Assembly (NCBI GenBank): GCA_964556425.1
Contig: CAZKWC010000059.1
Span: 1-18,682 of the forward strand
DNA: 18,682 nt
Direction of reading: 5' to 3'
Source: JALQUL01 sp964556425
GTDB lineage: Bacteria; Pseudomonadota; Gammaproteobacteria; Burkholderiales; Burkholderiaceae_C
A program made the position numbers and the translations under genes. Under the pieces are notes generated by a model. It was given only the letters and a program-made list of their open reading frames with translations. It was not told where the DNA came from and ran no database searches. This document shows, in pieces, positions 8,338 to 16,396 of this stretch (position 1 is its first letter; the number at the start of each line of letters is the position of its first letter).

Positions 8338-8472
8338 TTAAGCAGCAAGACGCTTACGACCACGTGCACGACGTGCATTGATGATTGCGCGGCCACCACG
8401 GGTTGACATGCGCGCCATGAAACCATGAGTACGGGCGCGTTTAATTTTTGACGGTTGATAAGTGCGTTTCAT
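8338..8472 (-). CDS. rpmH: 50S ribosomal protein L34
   Basis: A 44-codon gene encoding a very basic protein that starts MKRTYQPSKIKRARTHGF and ends GRKRLAA, the standard bacterial L34 sequence and length; it is part of the large ribosomal subunit. It is the first gene of the leftward operon rpmH-rnpA-yidD-yidC-mnmE and diverges from dnaA across the candidate origin. The Shine-Dalgarno is weak (GGAA about 9 bases upstream). Confidence 0.98.
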   Translation of the reverse strand: MKRTYQPSKIKRARTHGFMARMSTRGGRAIINARRARGRKRLAA

Positions 8473-8554
8473 GTTGGGTATTCCAGTAATAGGCAAGGAG
8501 CAGCGATAGTAGCTCACAACATGTGAACCAAGGCTTTACTCCAAACAACCTATA

Positions 8555-8583
8555 ATTATCGCAAATTTTCGAGCACTTTTGAA
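8555..8583 (-). promoter_or_regulatory. candidate sigma70 promoter for rpmH
   Basis: On the minus strand GATAAT (5 of 6 to the -10 consensus; plus-strand 8555-8560) is preceded, at 17-bp spacing, by TTCAAA (4 of 6 to the -35 consensus). It lies 80-110 bases ahead of the rpmH ATG. Placement and spacing are plausible, but AT-rich DNA makes chance matches common. Confidence 0.35.
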
Positions 8584-8785
8584 GGATTGGCTTGTAAATC
8601 TTCTATTTAAGTTGAAATTGAGCTCAAAACAAGCAAAATAATCCGTTTTTCGATTGGGTTTTGTGTGGTTTAGACTAAAATAAGGTTATACAATTGATTA
8701 AATTTTAAGCAACACTAGTCCACCATTTTTGTAAAAAGCCAATTAATTCAGTAACAATTTTGAATTAAAATCACAAGGCTCGCAT

Positions 8786-8794
8786 TGTGGATAA
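8786..8794 (-). promoter_or_regulatory. DnaA box (perfect consensus)
   Basis: Reverse complement TTATCCACA matches the TTATNCACA consensus at all positions. It lies 57 bases ahead of the dnaA ATG, suited to both origin recognition and dnaA autoregulation. Confidence 0.8.
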
Positions 8795-8825
8795 TTTCTT
8801 GATAAACTCTTCAATCCGACTCATT

Positions 8826-8843
8826 TTTTTCACGATATCCACA
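8826..8843 (+). promoter_or_regulatory. two abutting DnaA-box-like 9-mers next to the dnaA start
   Basis: TTTTTCACG (8826-8834; 8 of 9 to TTWTNCACA) is followed without a spacer by ATATCCACA (8835-8843; 8 of 9 to TTATNCACA). The pair ends 8 bases ahead of the dnaA ATG and covers the place where a Shine-Dalgarno would lie. DnaA bound here could block dnaA expression; that is inference. Confidence 0.45.
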
Positions 8844-8851
8844 AGCTCACC

Positions 8852-10423
8852 ATGCCTCCTGCAGCATCCAAAAATTCGACTTTGCCCCCAGAGGCAAATG
8901 CTGCCCCGCCTGATTTGTGGGCACAATGCCAACAAGAGTTGGCTAGAACTTTACCCGTTCAACAATTTAACACCTGGATTAAACCCTTGGTAGGTCAATT
9001 CGACCCTGACCAAATGAAACTAACGGTCTATGTGGCCAACCGTTTTAAACTCGATTGGGTAAGAACCCAGTACTTCAATCAAATTACCGGCCTTTGCCAA
9101 GTCATTACAGGCGATGAGATCAAGCTTGAACTCGCTATTGCTGCTCGAGTAGAGCCTGCACGTTATAGCCAACCTGCACCAGCGCCAGCAACTACTCGTA
9201 AAACCACTAATAAGAGCACTGCCGCAAATTCAGCCGCCCATGCGAACTCTTCGATTATCCCCGCGCACCAAAGTAGCCCCGGCTATCAGAATGCACAGGT
9301 TCAAGGGGCAAGCACCATGACCTCAGTATTCGATGCCATAGAGGCTGCCTCTTTTGATGGCGACTTGCCCAGCGATGAAGAACCCACAGTTGCCGTTGTA
9401 CATAAAAATCGACTTAATCCACAATTGAGCTTTGACAAACTCATTGAAGGTACTGCTAATCGTATGGCAAGAGCTGCTGGACTCCATGTTTCCAGCACTT
9501 TAGGTCAGCTCTATAACCCCTTGTTTATTTACGGTGGAGTCGGCGTTGGTAAAACCCATTTAATGCACGCGATTGGTAATCGTGTGCTAGACGACAACCC
9601 CAATGCCAACATTTTGTATATCCATGCAGAACAGTTTGTATCTGATGTAGTTCGTGCCTACCAACGTAAAACTTTCCAACAGTTTAAAGATCGCTACCAT
9701 TCTTTAGACTTGTTATTAATTGACGATGTACAGTTTTTAGCGGGTAAAGATCGTACCCAAGAAGAATTTTTTAATGCCTTCGAAGCTTTATTAGCCAAAA
9801 AATCACATTTGGTAATGACCAGTGATACCTATCCTAAAGGTTTGGTCGATATGCACCAACGTTTGGTTTCTCGCTTTGAAGCGGGCTTAACTGTTGGTAT
9901 TGAACCCCCCGAGCTTGAAATGCGGGTGGCCATTATGATTCAAAAGGCAAGAGCAGAAAATACTGAAATGCCTGAAGACGTTGCATTTTTTGTAGCTAAA
10001 AACGTGCGCTCTAATGTGCGCGAATTAGAAGGTGCTTTGCGTAAAATATTGGCTTACTCAAGGTTTAACCAAAAAGAAATTACCATTGGTTTAGCCAAAG
10101 AAGCACTTCGGGATTTGTTATCCATACAAAATCGACAAATTTCAGTAGAGAACATTCAAAAAACGGTCGCTGATTTTTATAAAATCAAAATTGCCGACAT
10201 GTACTCTAAAAAGCGTCCCGCCTCTATTGCTAAACCAAGGCAAATTGCCATGTATTTGGCCAAAGAGTTAACTCAAAAAAGTTTGCCTGAAATTGGCCAA
10301 TTATTTGGTGGTCGTGACCATACTACCGTTTTATATGCGGTTCGTAAAATATCAGCCGAAAGGGTCAACGTCTCTGAGCTCAATCAGGCGCTTCACGTGT
10401 TAGAGCAAACATTGAAAGGTTAG
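8852..10423 (+). CDS. dnaA: chromosomal replication initiator protein DnaA
   Basis: AAA+ ATPase that binds DnaA boxes and melts oriC. The 523-residue product shows all four domains: the N-terminal domain I (about 20-100, LWAQCQQELARTLPVQQFNTW), a long Ala/Pro/Ser/Thr-rich linker (about 101-185), and the AAA+ core with Walker A GGVGVGKT (228-235), Walker B LLLIDD (287-292) and RSNVRELEGAL (386-396). Domain IV carries the DNA-recognition signature GGRDHTTV (486-493). The ATG at 8852 has no clear Shine-Dalgarno. The N-terminus has a Pro/Ala-rich leader of about 20 residues before domain I, so a later start is conceivable, but no better-placed Met exists. It leads into dnaN and gyrB. Confidence 0.98.
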   Translation: MPPAASKNSTLPPEANAAPPDLWAQCQQELARTLPVQQFNTWIKPLVGQFDPDQMKLTVYVANRFKLDWVRTQYFNQITGLCQVITGDEIKLELAIAARVEPARYSQPAPAPATTRKTTNKSTAANSAAHANSSIIPAHQSSPGYQNAQVQGASTMTSVFDAIEAASFDGDLPSDEEPTVAVVHKNRLNPQLSFDKLIEGTANRMARAAGLHVSSTLGQLYNPLFIYGGVGVGKTHLMHAIGNRVLDDNPNANILYIHAEQFVSDVVRAYQRKTFQQFKDRYHSLDLLLIDDVQFLAGKDRTQEEFFNAFEALLAKKSHLVMTSDTYPKGLVDMHQRLVSRFEAGLTVGIEPPELEMRVAIMIQKARAENTEMPEDVAFFVAKNVRSNVRELEGALRKILAYSRFNQKEITIGLAKEALRDLLSIQNRQISVENIQKTVADFYKIKIADMYSKKRPASIAKPRQIAMYLAKELTQKSLPEIGQLFGGRDHTTVLYAVRKISAERVNVSELNQALHVLEQTLKG

Positions 10424-10588
10424 CTATTTTTTACCCTACTCAATTTCTTTAAAATAATTTTTGAACCATTTATTTTCTAGTCATTGATGACCATCATTTA
10501 GTCTTTAAATAGGCTGTTTATACTGACCAATGGGTCTCATTTATTGATCTATTTATAGATTATTACCATATTATTTTGCGAGGTTGAC
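10424..10588 (+). promoter_or_regulatory. dnaA-dnaN intergenic region with two small palindromes
   Basis: These 165 AT-rich bases hold no gene. GTCAT-TG-ATGAC (10480-10491) and ATCTAT-TT-ATAGAT (10547-10560) are perfect inverted repeats with 2-base spacers, the second 28 bases ahead of dnaN. I see no consensus DnaA box and no strong terminator. The dnaN ATG is preceded by a good GAGG (spacing 6). A dnaN promoter may lie here, but I cannot place it. Confidence 0.35.
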
Positions 10589-11695
10589 ATGATTATTTCT
10601 AAAGCAAACCAAAATGTTTTTTTGTCCACACTGCAATCGGTTGCAGGTATTGTCGAACGTCGCAATACCATGCCTATTTTAGGCAATGTGCTTATTAACA
10701 AAACTGGCCCTGTATTACAACTCACTACCAGTGATCTTGAAGTGCAAATTCGCACCAGCGCCGAGCTAGGTGGCGATGACGGCAACTTCAGTACTACAGT
10801 GGGTGCTCGTAAACTAATCGATGTATTAAAAACTCTACCCTCTGACCAAACCGTTACTCTTGAGTCTGGCCCCGATAAAATTATTTTAAAAGCAGGTAAA
10901 AGCCGTTTTTCTTTGGCTACCTTGCCTAGCGATGATTTCCCTTTGGTACAAGAATCTGCCAACTTTGGCCCTGAGTTTCAAGTTCCAGAAAAAACCCTCA
11001 AAAAACTATTACATCAAGTATCTTTTGCAATGGCGGTACAAGATATTCGTTATTACCTCAACGGTATTTTATTGGTGGCAGAGGGCAAAAAATTAGCCAT
11101 TGTCGCCACCGATGGTCACCGTTTGGCATATGCCTGCGCCGAACTTGAAATTGAAATGCCAAAGCAAGAAGTTATTTTGCCCCGCAAAACAGTTTTAGAG
11201 TTGCAACGTTTATTAGGTGACGGCGACGGCAGTTTAAGCATTCAATTTGCCAGCAATCAAGCTCGCTTTAACTTCCGTGGCCTTGAGTTTGTTTCTAAAT
11301 TAGTAGAGGGTAAATTCCCTGACTACAACCGAGTCATTCCAAAAAACCATTTGCATCATATTACGATTGGTCGCACAGCACTGTTAGCTAGCCTACAACG
11401 TGCCGCCATTATGACCTCTGAAAAATTCAAAGGTGTACGCTTAAATCTTGAAGCCAATTTATTAAAAGTGGCAACAAGTAATTCTGAACAAGAAGAAGCA
11501 GCTGATGAAATTGAAATTGATTACTCTGGCAATGACATCGAGATTGGTTTTAACGTCACTTACCTAATTGATGTGCTTAATAATATGGACCAAGAAATGG
11601 TCAAAGTCACTTTATTAGACGGTAATAGTTCTGCCCTTATTACCTTACCCGATAGTGAAGATTTTAAATATGTTGTGATGCCAATGCGAATATAA
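10589..11695 (+). CDS. dnaN: DNA polymerase III beta subunit (sliding clamp)
   Basis: Ring-shaped processivity clamp that tethers Pol III and other replication and repair proteins to DNA. The 368-residue product has standard length and three-domain architecture. Recognisable segments include VERRNTMPILGNVLI (about 22-36), the domain II stretch VQDIRYYLNGILLV and ATDGHRLA, and the C-terminus VMPMRI, which closes the partner-binding cleft. It lies between dnaA and gyrB with a clear GAGG ribosome-binding site; a terminator-like hairpin follows. Confidence 0.98.
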   Translation: MIISKANQNVFLSTLQSVAGIVERRNTMPILGNVLINKTGPVLQLTTSDLEVQIRTSAELGGDDGNFSTTVGARKLIDVLKTLPSDQTVTLESGPDKIILKAGKSRFSLATLPSDDFPLVQESANFGPEFQVPEKTLKKLLHQVSFAMAVQDIRYYLNGILLVAEGKKLAIVATDGHRLAYACAELEIEMPKQEVILPRKTVLELQRLLGDGDGSLSIQFASNQARFNFRGLEFVSKLVEGKFPDYNRVIPKNHLHHITIGRTALLASLQRAAIMTSEKFKGVRLNLEANLLKVATSNSEQEEAADEIEIDYSGNDIEIGFNVTYLIDVLNNMDQEMVKVTLLDGNSSALITLPDSEDFKYVVMPMRI

Positions 11696-11732
11696 GCAGT
11701 CACATGCCCCACCACTTTTTTTGTAAAAATCC

Positions 11733-11763
11733 AACCCGCCAACTGTGCGGGTTTGGTATTTTT
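11733..11763 (+). terminator. intrinsic terminator or attenuator between dnaN and gyrB
   Basis: AACCCGC (11733-11739) pairs with GCGGGTT (11747-11753) around a 7-base loop, followed by TGGTATTTTTATT. The T-run starts a few bases after the stem, so it may be leaky; if it works, gyrB needs its own promoter in the short space before 11806. Confidence 0.65.
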
Positions 11764-11805
11764 ATTGAGAGCCGATTTACCCCACGTTAGTTGAGAACGA
11801 CTGCC

Positions 11806-14403
11806 ATGACTGAAGAAAAAAAGCCCCAAACAACTGCATCTGAAGATTTAAATATCAATACAGATGCCAGCCTTGATAGCACCAATACACAACCCGTTAT
11901 TGATGCCCATCAAGAAGGTGCCAGCGAAGCCTATGGCGAAGGCGCAATTCAAATTTTAGAAGGCCTAGAGGCGGTACGTAAACGCCCTGGTATGTATATT
12001 GGTGACACCTCTGATGGCACTGGTTTACACCATTTAGTCTTTGAGGTAGTTGATAACTCAATTGACGAGTCATTAGCCGGCCATTGTGATGATATTTTAG
12101 TCACCATACACACCGACAACTCGATTAGCGTTGTAGATAACGGCAGGGGTATTCCTACCGGCATCAAAATGGATGACAAACACGAGCCTAAGCGCTCGGC
12201 CGCTGAAATTGCCCTGACCGAATTACATGCAGGTGGTAAATTTAACCAAAACAGCTACAAGGTATCTGGTGGTTTACATGGCGTGGGGGTAAGTTGCGTC
12301 AACGGCTTGTCTAAAATGCTACGCCTGACAGTACGCCGCGATAACAAGGTTCACGTCTTAGAGTTTTCTAAAGGTTTGGTACAAGGCCGCCTCACAGAGC
12401 TAATAGACGGCGTTGAAGTCTCTCCTATGCGTATTACTGGCGACACAGAGCGTCGCGGCACTGAAGTACATTTTTTACCCGACACCGAAATCTTCCAACA
12501 AAACAATGAGTTTCATTACGAGATTTTAAGCAAACGCCTACGTGAATTAAGCTTCTTAAATAACGGTGTGCGTATTCGTTTAAAAGATGAGCGCAGTGGC
12601 AAAGAAGATGACTTCTCGGGCGCTGGTGGTGTAAAAGGTTTTGTGGAGTTTATTAACAAAGGTAAAACCACTTTAAATCCTAATATTTTCCATGCTAGCG
12701 GCGAGCGTAAAAGTGATCAAAACACCCCTGTTGGTGTAGAAGTGGCCATGCAATGGAACTCTGGTTATAACGAACAAGTTCTGTGTTTTACCAATAATAT
12801 TCCACAACGAGATGGTGGCACCCATTTAACCGGTTTACGTGCTGCTATGACCCGTGTGATTAACAAATACATTGATGACAACGACTTGGCCAAAAAAGCC
12901 AAAGTAGAAGTTACCGGCGATGATATGCGAGAAGGTCTTTGCTGCGTTTTAAGCGTTAAAGTACCCGAGCCAAAATTCTCTAGTCAAACCAAAGACAAAT
13001 TAGTCTCTAGTGAAGTGCGTGGCCCAGTCGAAGACGTGGTGAGCAAATTATTATGGGACTTTTTACAAGAACGTCCTAACGACGCCAAAATCATTTGCGG
13101 CAAAATTATTGAAGCGGCCAAAGCCCGTGAAGCAGCTCGTAAAGCACGCGACATGACGCGTCGCAAAGGCGTTTTAGATGGCATGGGTTTACCTGGCAAA
13201 TTAGCAGACTGCCAAGAAAAAGATCCGGCCATGTGCGAAATCTATATTGTCGAGGGTGACTCTGCGGGCGGCTCTGCCAAACAAGGTCGCGATCGTAAAT
13301 TCCAAGCTATTTTGCCCCTACGCGGTAAAATTTTAAACGTCGAAAAAGCCCGTTACGAAAAACTGCTTTCTAGCAATGAAATCTTAACCCTTATTACGGC
13401 TTTAGGCACTGGTATTGGTAACGCAGGTGGCGCCAATGGCAATGATGACTTTAATGTAGCCAAACTACGTTATCACCGCATTATTATCATGACCGATGCC
13501 GACGTGGACGGTGCCCACATTAGGACCTTGTTGCTGACTTTCTTCTATCGCCAAATGCCAGAGTTAGTAGAGCGTGGCCATATTTATATTGCCCAACCAC
13601 CGCTTTATAAAGTCAAAGCGGGTAAAGAAGAATTGTATTTAAAAGACGGCCCTGCTTTAGATCAATTCTTAATTAGAATTGCTTTAAAAGACGCCAGTAT
13701 TTATACCGGCGGCACTGAAGGTAAAACCTTAGCAGGCGAAGACCTTGCCGATTTGGCTCGTAAACATGCGACAGCCCAATCCGTTATTAACCGCTTAAGC
13801 AACTATATGGATGCTGAAGCCTTAAGAGCTATTGCAGACGGCGTTGAAATCAAACTTGAAAACCTAGCCCAAGCGCAAGACAGTGCAGCCGCTATGCAAA
13901 AATGGCTTACCGACGCCATTGTTGAGGGTGAAGTAGATGTTCGCACCGAAAAACCATTAATTCGTATTAGCCGTCGCCATCATGGCAATATTAAAAGCAG
14001 CATTATTACGCAAGACTTTAGTTTTGGTGCCGATTACGCCAGCTTGGTAGAGTCTGCACAAACCTTCCAAGGTTTATTAGCCGAAGGCGCCAAAGTGATG
14101 CGCGGTGAAGGCGACAAACAAAAAGAAGAAAAAGTAGCTGACTTTAGACAAGCCATGAATTGGTTAATCGCCCAAGCCGAAAACGCCACCAGCCGCCAGC
14201 GCTACAAAGGTTTGGGAGAAATGAACCCCGCCCAATTATGGGAAACCACCATGGATCCAACTGTACGCCGCTTATTACGTGTACAAATTGACGACGCCAT
14301 CGAGGCCGATCGTGTATTTACCATGTTAATGGGTGACGAAGTAGAACCACGCCGTATTTTTATTGAAACCAATGCTTTAAGAGCGGCGAATATTGATGTT
14401 TAA
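11806..14403 (+). CDS. gyrB: DNA gyrase subunit B
   Basis: ATPase and TOPRIM subunit of type II topoisomerase that introduces negative supercoils with GyrA. The 865-residue product has the GHKL ATPase (VDNSIDE with the Mg-binding Asn near 84, DNGRGIP 111-117, GGLHGVG 155-161), the transducer domain, and the TOPRIM acidic residues E483 (EGDSAGGSA) and D566/D568 (DVDGAH). The long insertion typical of Gram-negative GyrB follows, then the C-terminal RYKGLGEMNPAQLWETTMDP block. An acidic, Thr/Asn-rich leader of about 43 residues precedes the first conserved motif, longer than in E. coli. The frame is open upstream to a TTG at 11791, but the ATG at 11806 is the natural start, with only a weak GAGA upstream. 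Gap 2 begins 21 bases after the stop. Confidence 0.98.
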   Translation: MTEEKKPQTTASEDLNINTDASLDSTNTQPVIDAHQEGASEAYGEGAIQILEGLEAVRKRPGMYIGDTSDGTGLHHLVFEVVDNSIDESLAGHCDDILVTIHTDNSISVVDNGRGIPTGIKMDDKHEPKRSAAEIALTELHAGGKFNQNSYKVSGGLHGVGVSCVNGLSKMLRLTVRRDNKVHVLEFSKGLVQGRLTELIDGVEVSPMRITGDTERRGTEVHFLPDTEIFQQNNEFHYEILSKRLRELSFLNNGVRIRLKDERSGKEDDFSGAGGVKGFVEFINKGKTTLNPNIFHASGERKSDQNTPVGVEVAMQWNSGYNEQVLCFTNNIPQRDGGTHLTGLRAAMTRVINKYIDDNDLAKKAKVEVTGDDMREGLCCVLSVKVPEPKFSSQTKDKLVSSEVRGPVEDVVSKLLWDFLQERPNDAKIICGKIIEAAKAREAARKARDMTRRKGVLDGMGLPGKLADCQEKDPAMCEIYIVEGDSAGGSAKQGRDRKFQAILPLRGKILNVEKARYEKLLSSNEILTLITALGTGIGNAGGANGNDDFNVAKLRYHRIIIMTDADVDGAHIRTLLLTFFYRQMPELVERGHIYIAQPPLYKVKAGKEELYLKDGPALDQFLIRIALKDASIYTGGTEGKTLAGEDLADLARKHATAQSVINRLSNYMDAEALRAIADGVEIKLENLAQAQDSAAAMQKWLTDAIVEGEVDVRTEKPLIRISRRHHGNIKSSIITQDFSFGADYASLVESAQTFQGLLAEGAKVMRGEGDKQKEEKVADFRQAMNWLIAQAENATSRQRYKGLGEMNPAQLWETTMDPTVRRLLRVQIDDAIEADRVFTMLMGDEVEPRRIFIETNALRAANIDV

Positions 14404-14424
14404 AAATTAACTGCTCAAGTTTGA

Positions 14425-14524
14425 NNNNNNNNNNNNNNNNNNNNNNNNNNNNNNNNNNNNNNNNNNNNNNNNNNNNNNNNNNNNNNNNNNNNNNNNNNNN
14501 NNNNNNNNNNNNNNNNNNNNNNNN
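14425..14524. other. assembly gap 2 (100 N, true length unknown)
   Basis: Exactly 100 ambiguous bases separating gyrB from a segment of different codon use. It hides the start of the aspartic protease gene and the left edge of the inserted block, so any further genes or integration site there cannot be seen. The join depends on scaffolding evidence only. Confidence 0.97.
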
Positions 14525-15151
14525 GTAGAACTAGAAGGAAATTTATGGTTGCTTGACACGGGTGCGCCAACAAGTTTCGGCGAGTCCAAGGAAATTACTA
14601 TTGATGCTCAGTGCTCCCAGTTAAGTAAGGAGTACATGGGACTGTCAGCCTCAACGCTTTCGCAGTTCACCGGAATCGAATGTTGCGGACTTATAGGTGC
14701 GGATATTCTTGGAAAGTTTGATCACCTTCTTGACGTTCCCAGCGGCAAGGTAACCATTTCAACATGCGATTCTGGGCATAACGGCAAGGCATTGCCCTTA
14801 TCTGAGTTCATGGGTATTCCGATTCTAACAGCGCGAATTGCTAATAGCGACTATCGGATGTTCTTCGATACAGGTGCACAGATTTCCTATTTCCAACAGG
14901 ACACCATCACGGACTTTCCATCTGCTGGCAGCGTTACCGATTTCTACCCTGGAGTTGGCCAGTTCCAGACCGACACACACCAAGTTCAAGTGGGACTTGG
15001 CGACTGTGCCTTCACACTCCGCTGCGGCACACTTCCGGGCTTGCTAGGTGCAACGCTAATGATGGCGGGTACGTCAGGAATTATTGGCAACCAGATAATG
15101 GAGAATCGGGCCATCGGTTATTTCCCACGGAGAAATGTGCTATGCTTGTAA
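14525..15151 (+). CDS. two-lobed retropepsin-like aspartic protease (5' end missing)
   Basis: The visible 208 residues contain two aspartic-protease lobes in one chain. Lobe 1 has LLDTGAPTS (Asp 11 of the visible part), later closing with GLIGADILGKFD. Lobe 2 has MFFDTGAQIS (Asp 115), closing with GIIGNQIMENRAIGYF. Each lobe thus has a DTG followed by the hydrophobic-hydrophobic-Gly segment expected of the fold. The 104-residue spacing matches two fused retropepsin-sized units and is too short for a classical pepsin. The gene opens inside gap 2, so export signals cannot be judged. Its stop overlaps the methyltransferase start by 10 bases. The substrate is unknown. Confidence 0.75.
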   Translation, partial: VELEGNLWLLDTGAPTSFGESKEITIDAQCSQLSKEYMGLSASTLSQFTGIECCGLIGADILGKFDHLLDVPSGKVTISTCDSGHNGKALPLSEFMGIPILTARIANSDYRMFFDTGAQISYFQQDTITDFPSAGSVTDFYPGVGQFQTDTHQVQVGLGDCAFTLRCGTLPGLLGATLMMAGTSGIIGNQIMENRAIGYFPRRNVLCL

Positions 15152-15900
15152 ACAGTAGTCCGCATTCTTCATGGGCAAAAGTTTACGACCTTGCCTACGA
15201 TCGATCCTTCGGTGAGTTTTATAACAGTCTGACCGTTGCAACAATTCAAGTGATAACGGACATAATCCGCCCTGGCGGGCGCATTGTGGACTTTGGTGCT
15301 GGAACGGGTCGCCTTTCAATTCCGCTTGCTGAAGATGATTTTGAGGTTACTTCCGTTGACCCTTGCTATGAGATGCTCTGTCAATTGAAGCAAAAAAAGC
15401 GGGAAGGAATGAGGTTGCGGACTGTCTGCTCAAGGATGCAAGACTTCAGGGAGGACGATTTTGATCTTGCTATTTGTGTTTTTACCGTCTTGCTCTATTT
15501 GTTGGATGAAGAGTCTCTCAAGAAATCCCTTTCGGCGGCGCATGACTCCTTGAAACCTGGCGGCCTGCTACTAATTGACATTCCATCCAGAACGATATTT
15601 CAGAATTACTCAGTAAAGGATGATTTAATGGAGCGTTCTGTTTCTGTGATTAAAGAGAATGAGGACATCTACCGCTACCAAGAAGAATTGAAAGTGAAGG
15701 GCCCCAGCGGCGATGAATCAACATATTCGGATGAATTCAAGATCAGGTACTGGCCATTGGAGTATGTGCGCAACACTTTGATGACAACCGGATTTGTCCT
15801 TGAAGCTGATTTGACGGATCAATTCTCTGGTTCCGGATCGCATTACTGGATAATGAAGAAAGCCGAACTAGGCGTTGCACCGGACGGCAATTCCGCTTAG
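15142..15900 (+). CDS. class I SAM-dependent methyltransferase
   Basis: A 252-residue soluble protein with a class I Rossmann methyltransferase fold: motif I VDFGAGTGRLSIPLA (49-63), an acidic end of strand 2 at D73 (VTSVDPCYEML), the strand 4 region FDLAICVFTVLLYL (107-120), and LKPGGLLLIDI (137-147). The N-terminal WAKVYDLAYDRSFGEFYNSL (11-30) is a cap seen in small-molecule methyltransferases of this type. The ATG at 15142 lies inside the end of the protease gene, with GGAGA 8 bases upstream, so translation is probably coupled. Codon use is unlike that of the neighbouring core genes. The substrate cannot be read from sequence. Confidence 0.85.
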   Translation: MLVNSSPHSSWAKVYDLAYDRSFGEFYNSLTVATIQVITDIIRPGGRIVDFGAGTGRLSIPLAEDDFEVTSVDPCYEMLCQLKQKKREGMRLRTVCSRMQDFREDDFDLAICVFTVLLYLLDEESLKKSLSAAHDSLKPGGLLLIDIPSRTIFQNYSVKDDLMERSVSVIKENEDIYRYQEELKVKGPSGDESTYSDEFKIRYWPLEYVRNTLMTTGFVLEADLTDQFSGSGSHYWIMKKAELGVAPDGNSA

Positions 15901-15939
15901 TGCTTTTTAGAGTTATACATTTCCAGAACGGAACTGCCC

Positions 15940-16393
15940 ATGATTGCAGTATTTGAAAAGCCCATCGTTTTGTTAAAGCTCGAAGGTTTCGCAGTTCTTA
16001 TTTTGGCANNNNNNNNNNNNNNNNNNNNNNNNNNNNNNNNNNNNNNNNNNNNNNNNNNNNNNNNNNNNNNNNNNNNNNNNNNNNNNNNNNNNNNNNNNNN
16101 NNNNNNNNCAATCGTTTAGCTGGTCGCTTTTTTGGTCAACTGCATTGCTTCCTGACCTGGCTCTATTTGGTTATCTCGTTAACGCTAAGGTGGGTGCTCA
16201 GCTATACAACATCACTCACTCGAAGTTCTTGCCAAGTGCTTTAGCGGTTGTGGCCATCGTAATGGGAAACTCCTTGTTTTCGGCCTTGGCTCTTATTTGG
16301 TTTGTGCACATTGGCTTCGATCGAATGCTGGGCTACGGCCTGAAATATCCAGAGGGTTTTAAAGTCACTCATCTTGGTGCCATTGGAAAGTAG
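15940..16393 (+). CDS. DUF4260 family membrane protein, interrupted by assembly gap 3
   Basis: Small integral membrane protein of unknown function. The first 23 codons (ATG at 15940, GGA 7 bases ahead) give a start with KLEGFAVLILA, as in DUF4260. After the gap, 94 codons continue with SWSLFWSTALLPDLALFGYL, the G-A-x-x-YN-x-x-HS segment, and the signature HIGFDRMLGYGLKYPEGF then THLG. Together these cover nearly the full family length of about 120 residues, so only about 6-10 residues are probably hidden and the N block overstates the missing DNA. It has about three or four hydrophobic segments. It lies 39 bases after the methyltransferase on the same strand. Confidence 0.82.
16009..16108. 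other. assembly gap 3 (100 N, probably only some 20-30 bases in reality)
   Basis: Exactly 100 ambiguous bases inside the DUF4260 gene. Matching halves of one domain family on both sides support the join; the missing part of the domain is short. Confidence 0.9.
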
Positions 16394-16396
16394 TTG

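Larger units (their letters stand above)
8473..8851. other. oriC: candidate chromosomal replication origin (oriC), rpmH-dnaA intergenic region
   Basis: This 379-bp non-coding region separates leftward rpmH and rightward dnaA, a standard site for oriC. Its middle (about 8610-8780) is strongly AT-rich and could be the unwinding element. A perfect DnaA box lies on the minus strand at 8786-8794 (TTATCCACA). Two contiguous near-matches lie on the plus strand at 8826-8834 (TTTTTCACG) and 8835-8843 (ATATCCACA), and a 7-of-9 match is at 8686-8694 (TTATACAAT). Gene orientation flips across it, as expected at an origin. Few boxes are strong, so part of the origin function could lie elsewhere, such as the dnaA-dnaN interval. 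Confidence 0.7.

Noticed and set aside
8685..8700. TATACA as a -10 element for dnaA
   Set aside because: No acceptable -35 lies at 16-18 bases; the surrounding AT-richness makes the match uninformative.
10549..10962. 137-codon open frame on the minus strand over the start of dnaN
   Set aside because: It is a shadow of dnaN; its translation has no recognisable domain.
14838..15047. 69-codon second frame inside the aspartic protease gene
   Set aside because: It is out of frame with the two DTG motifs and has no family features.
15895..15940. Possible integron attC site between the methyltransferase and DUF4260 genes
   Set aside because: The 39-base spacer is too short, no GTTRRRY/RYYYAAC core pair is visible, and the preceding gene pair overlaps, which is not cassette-like.
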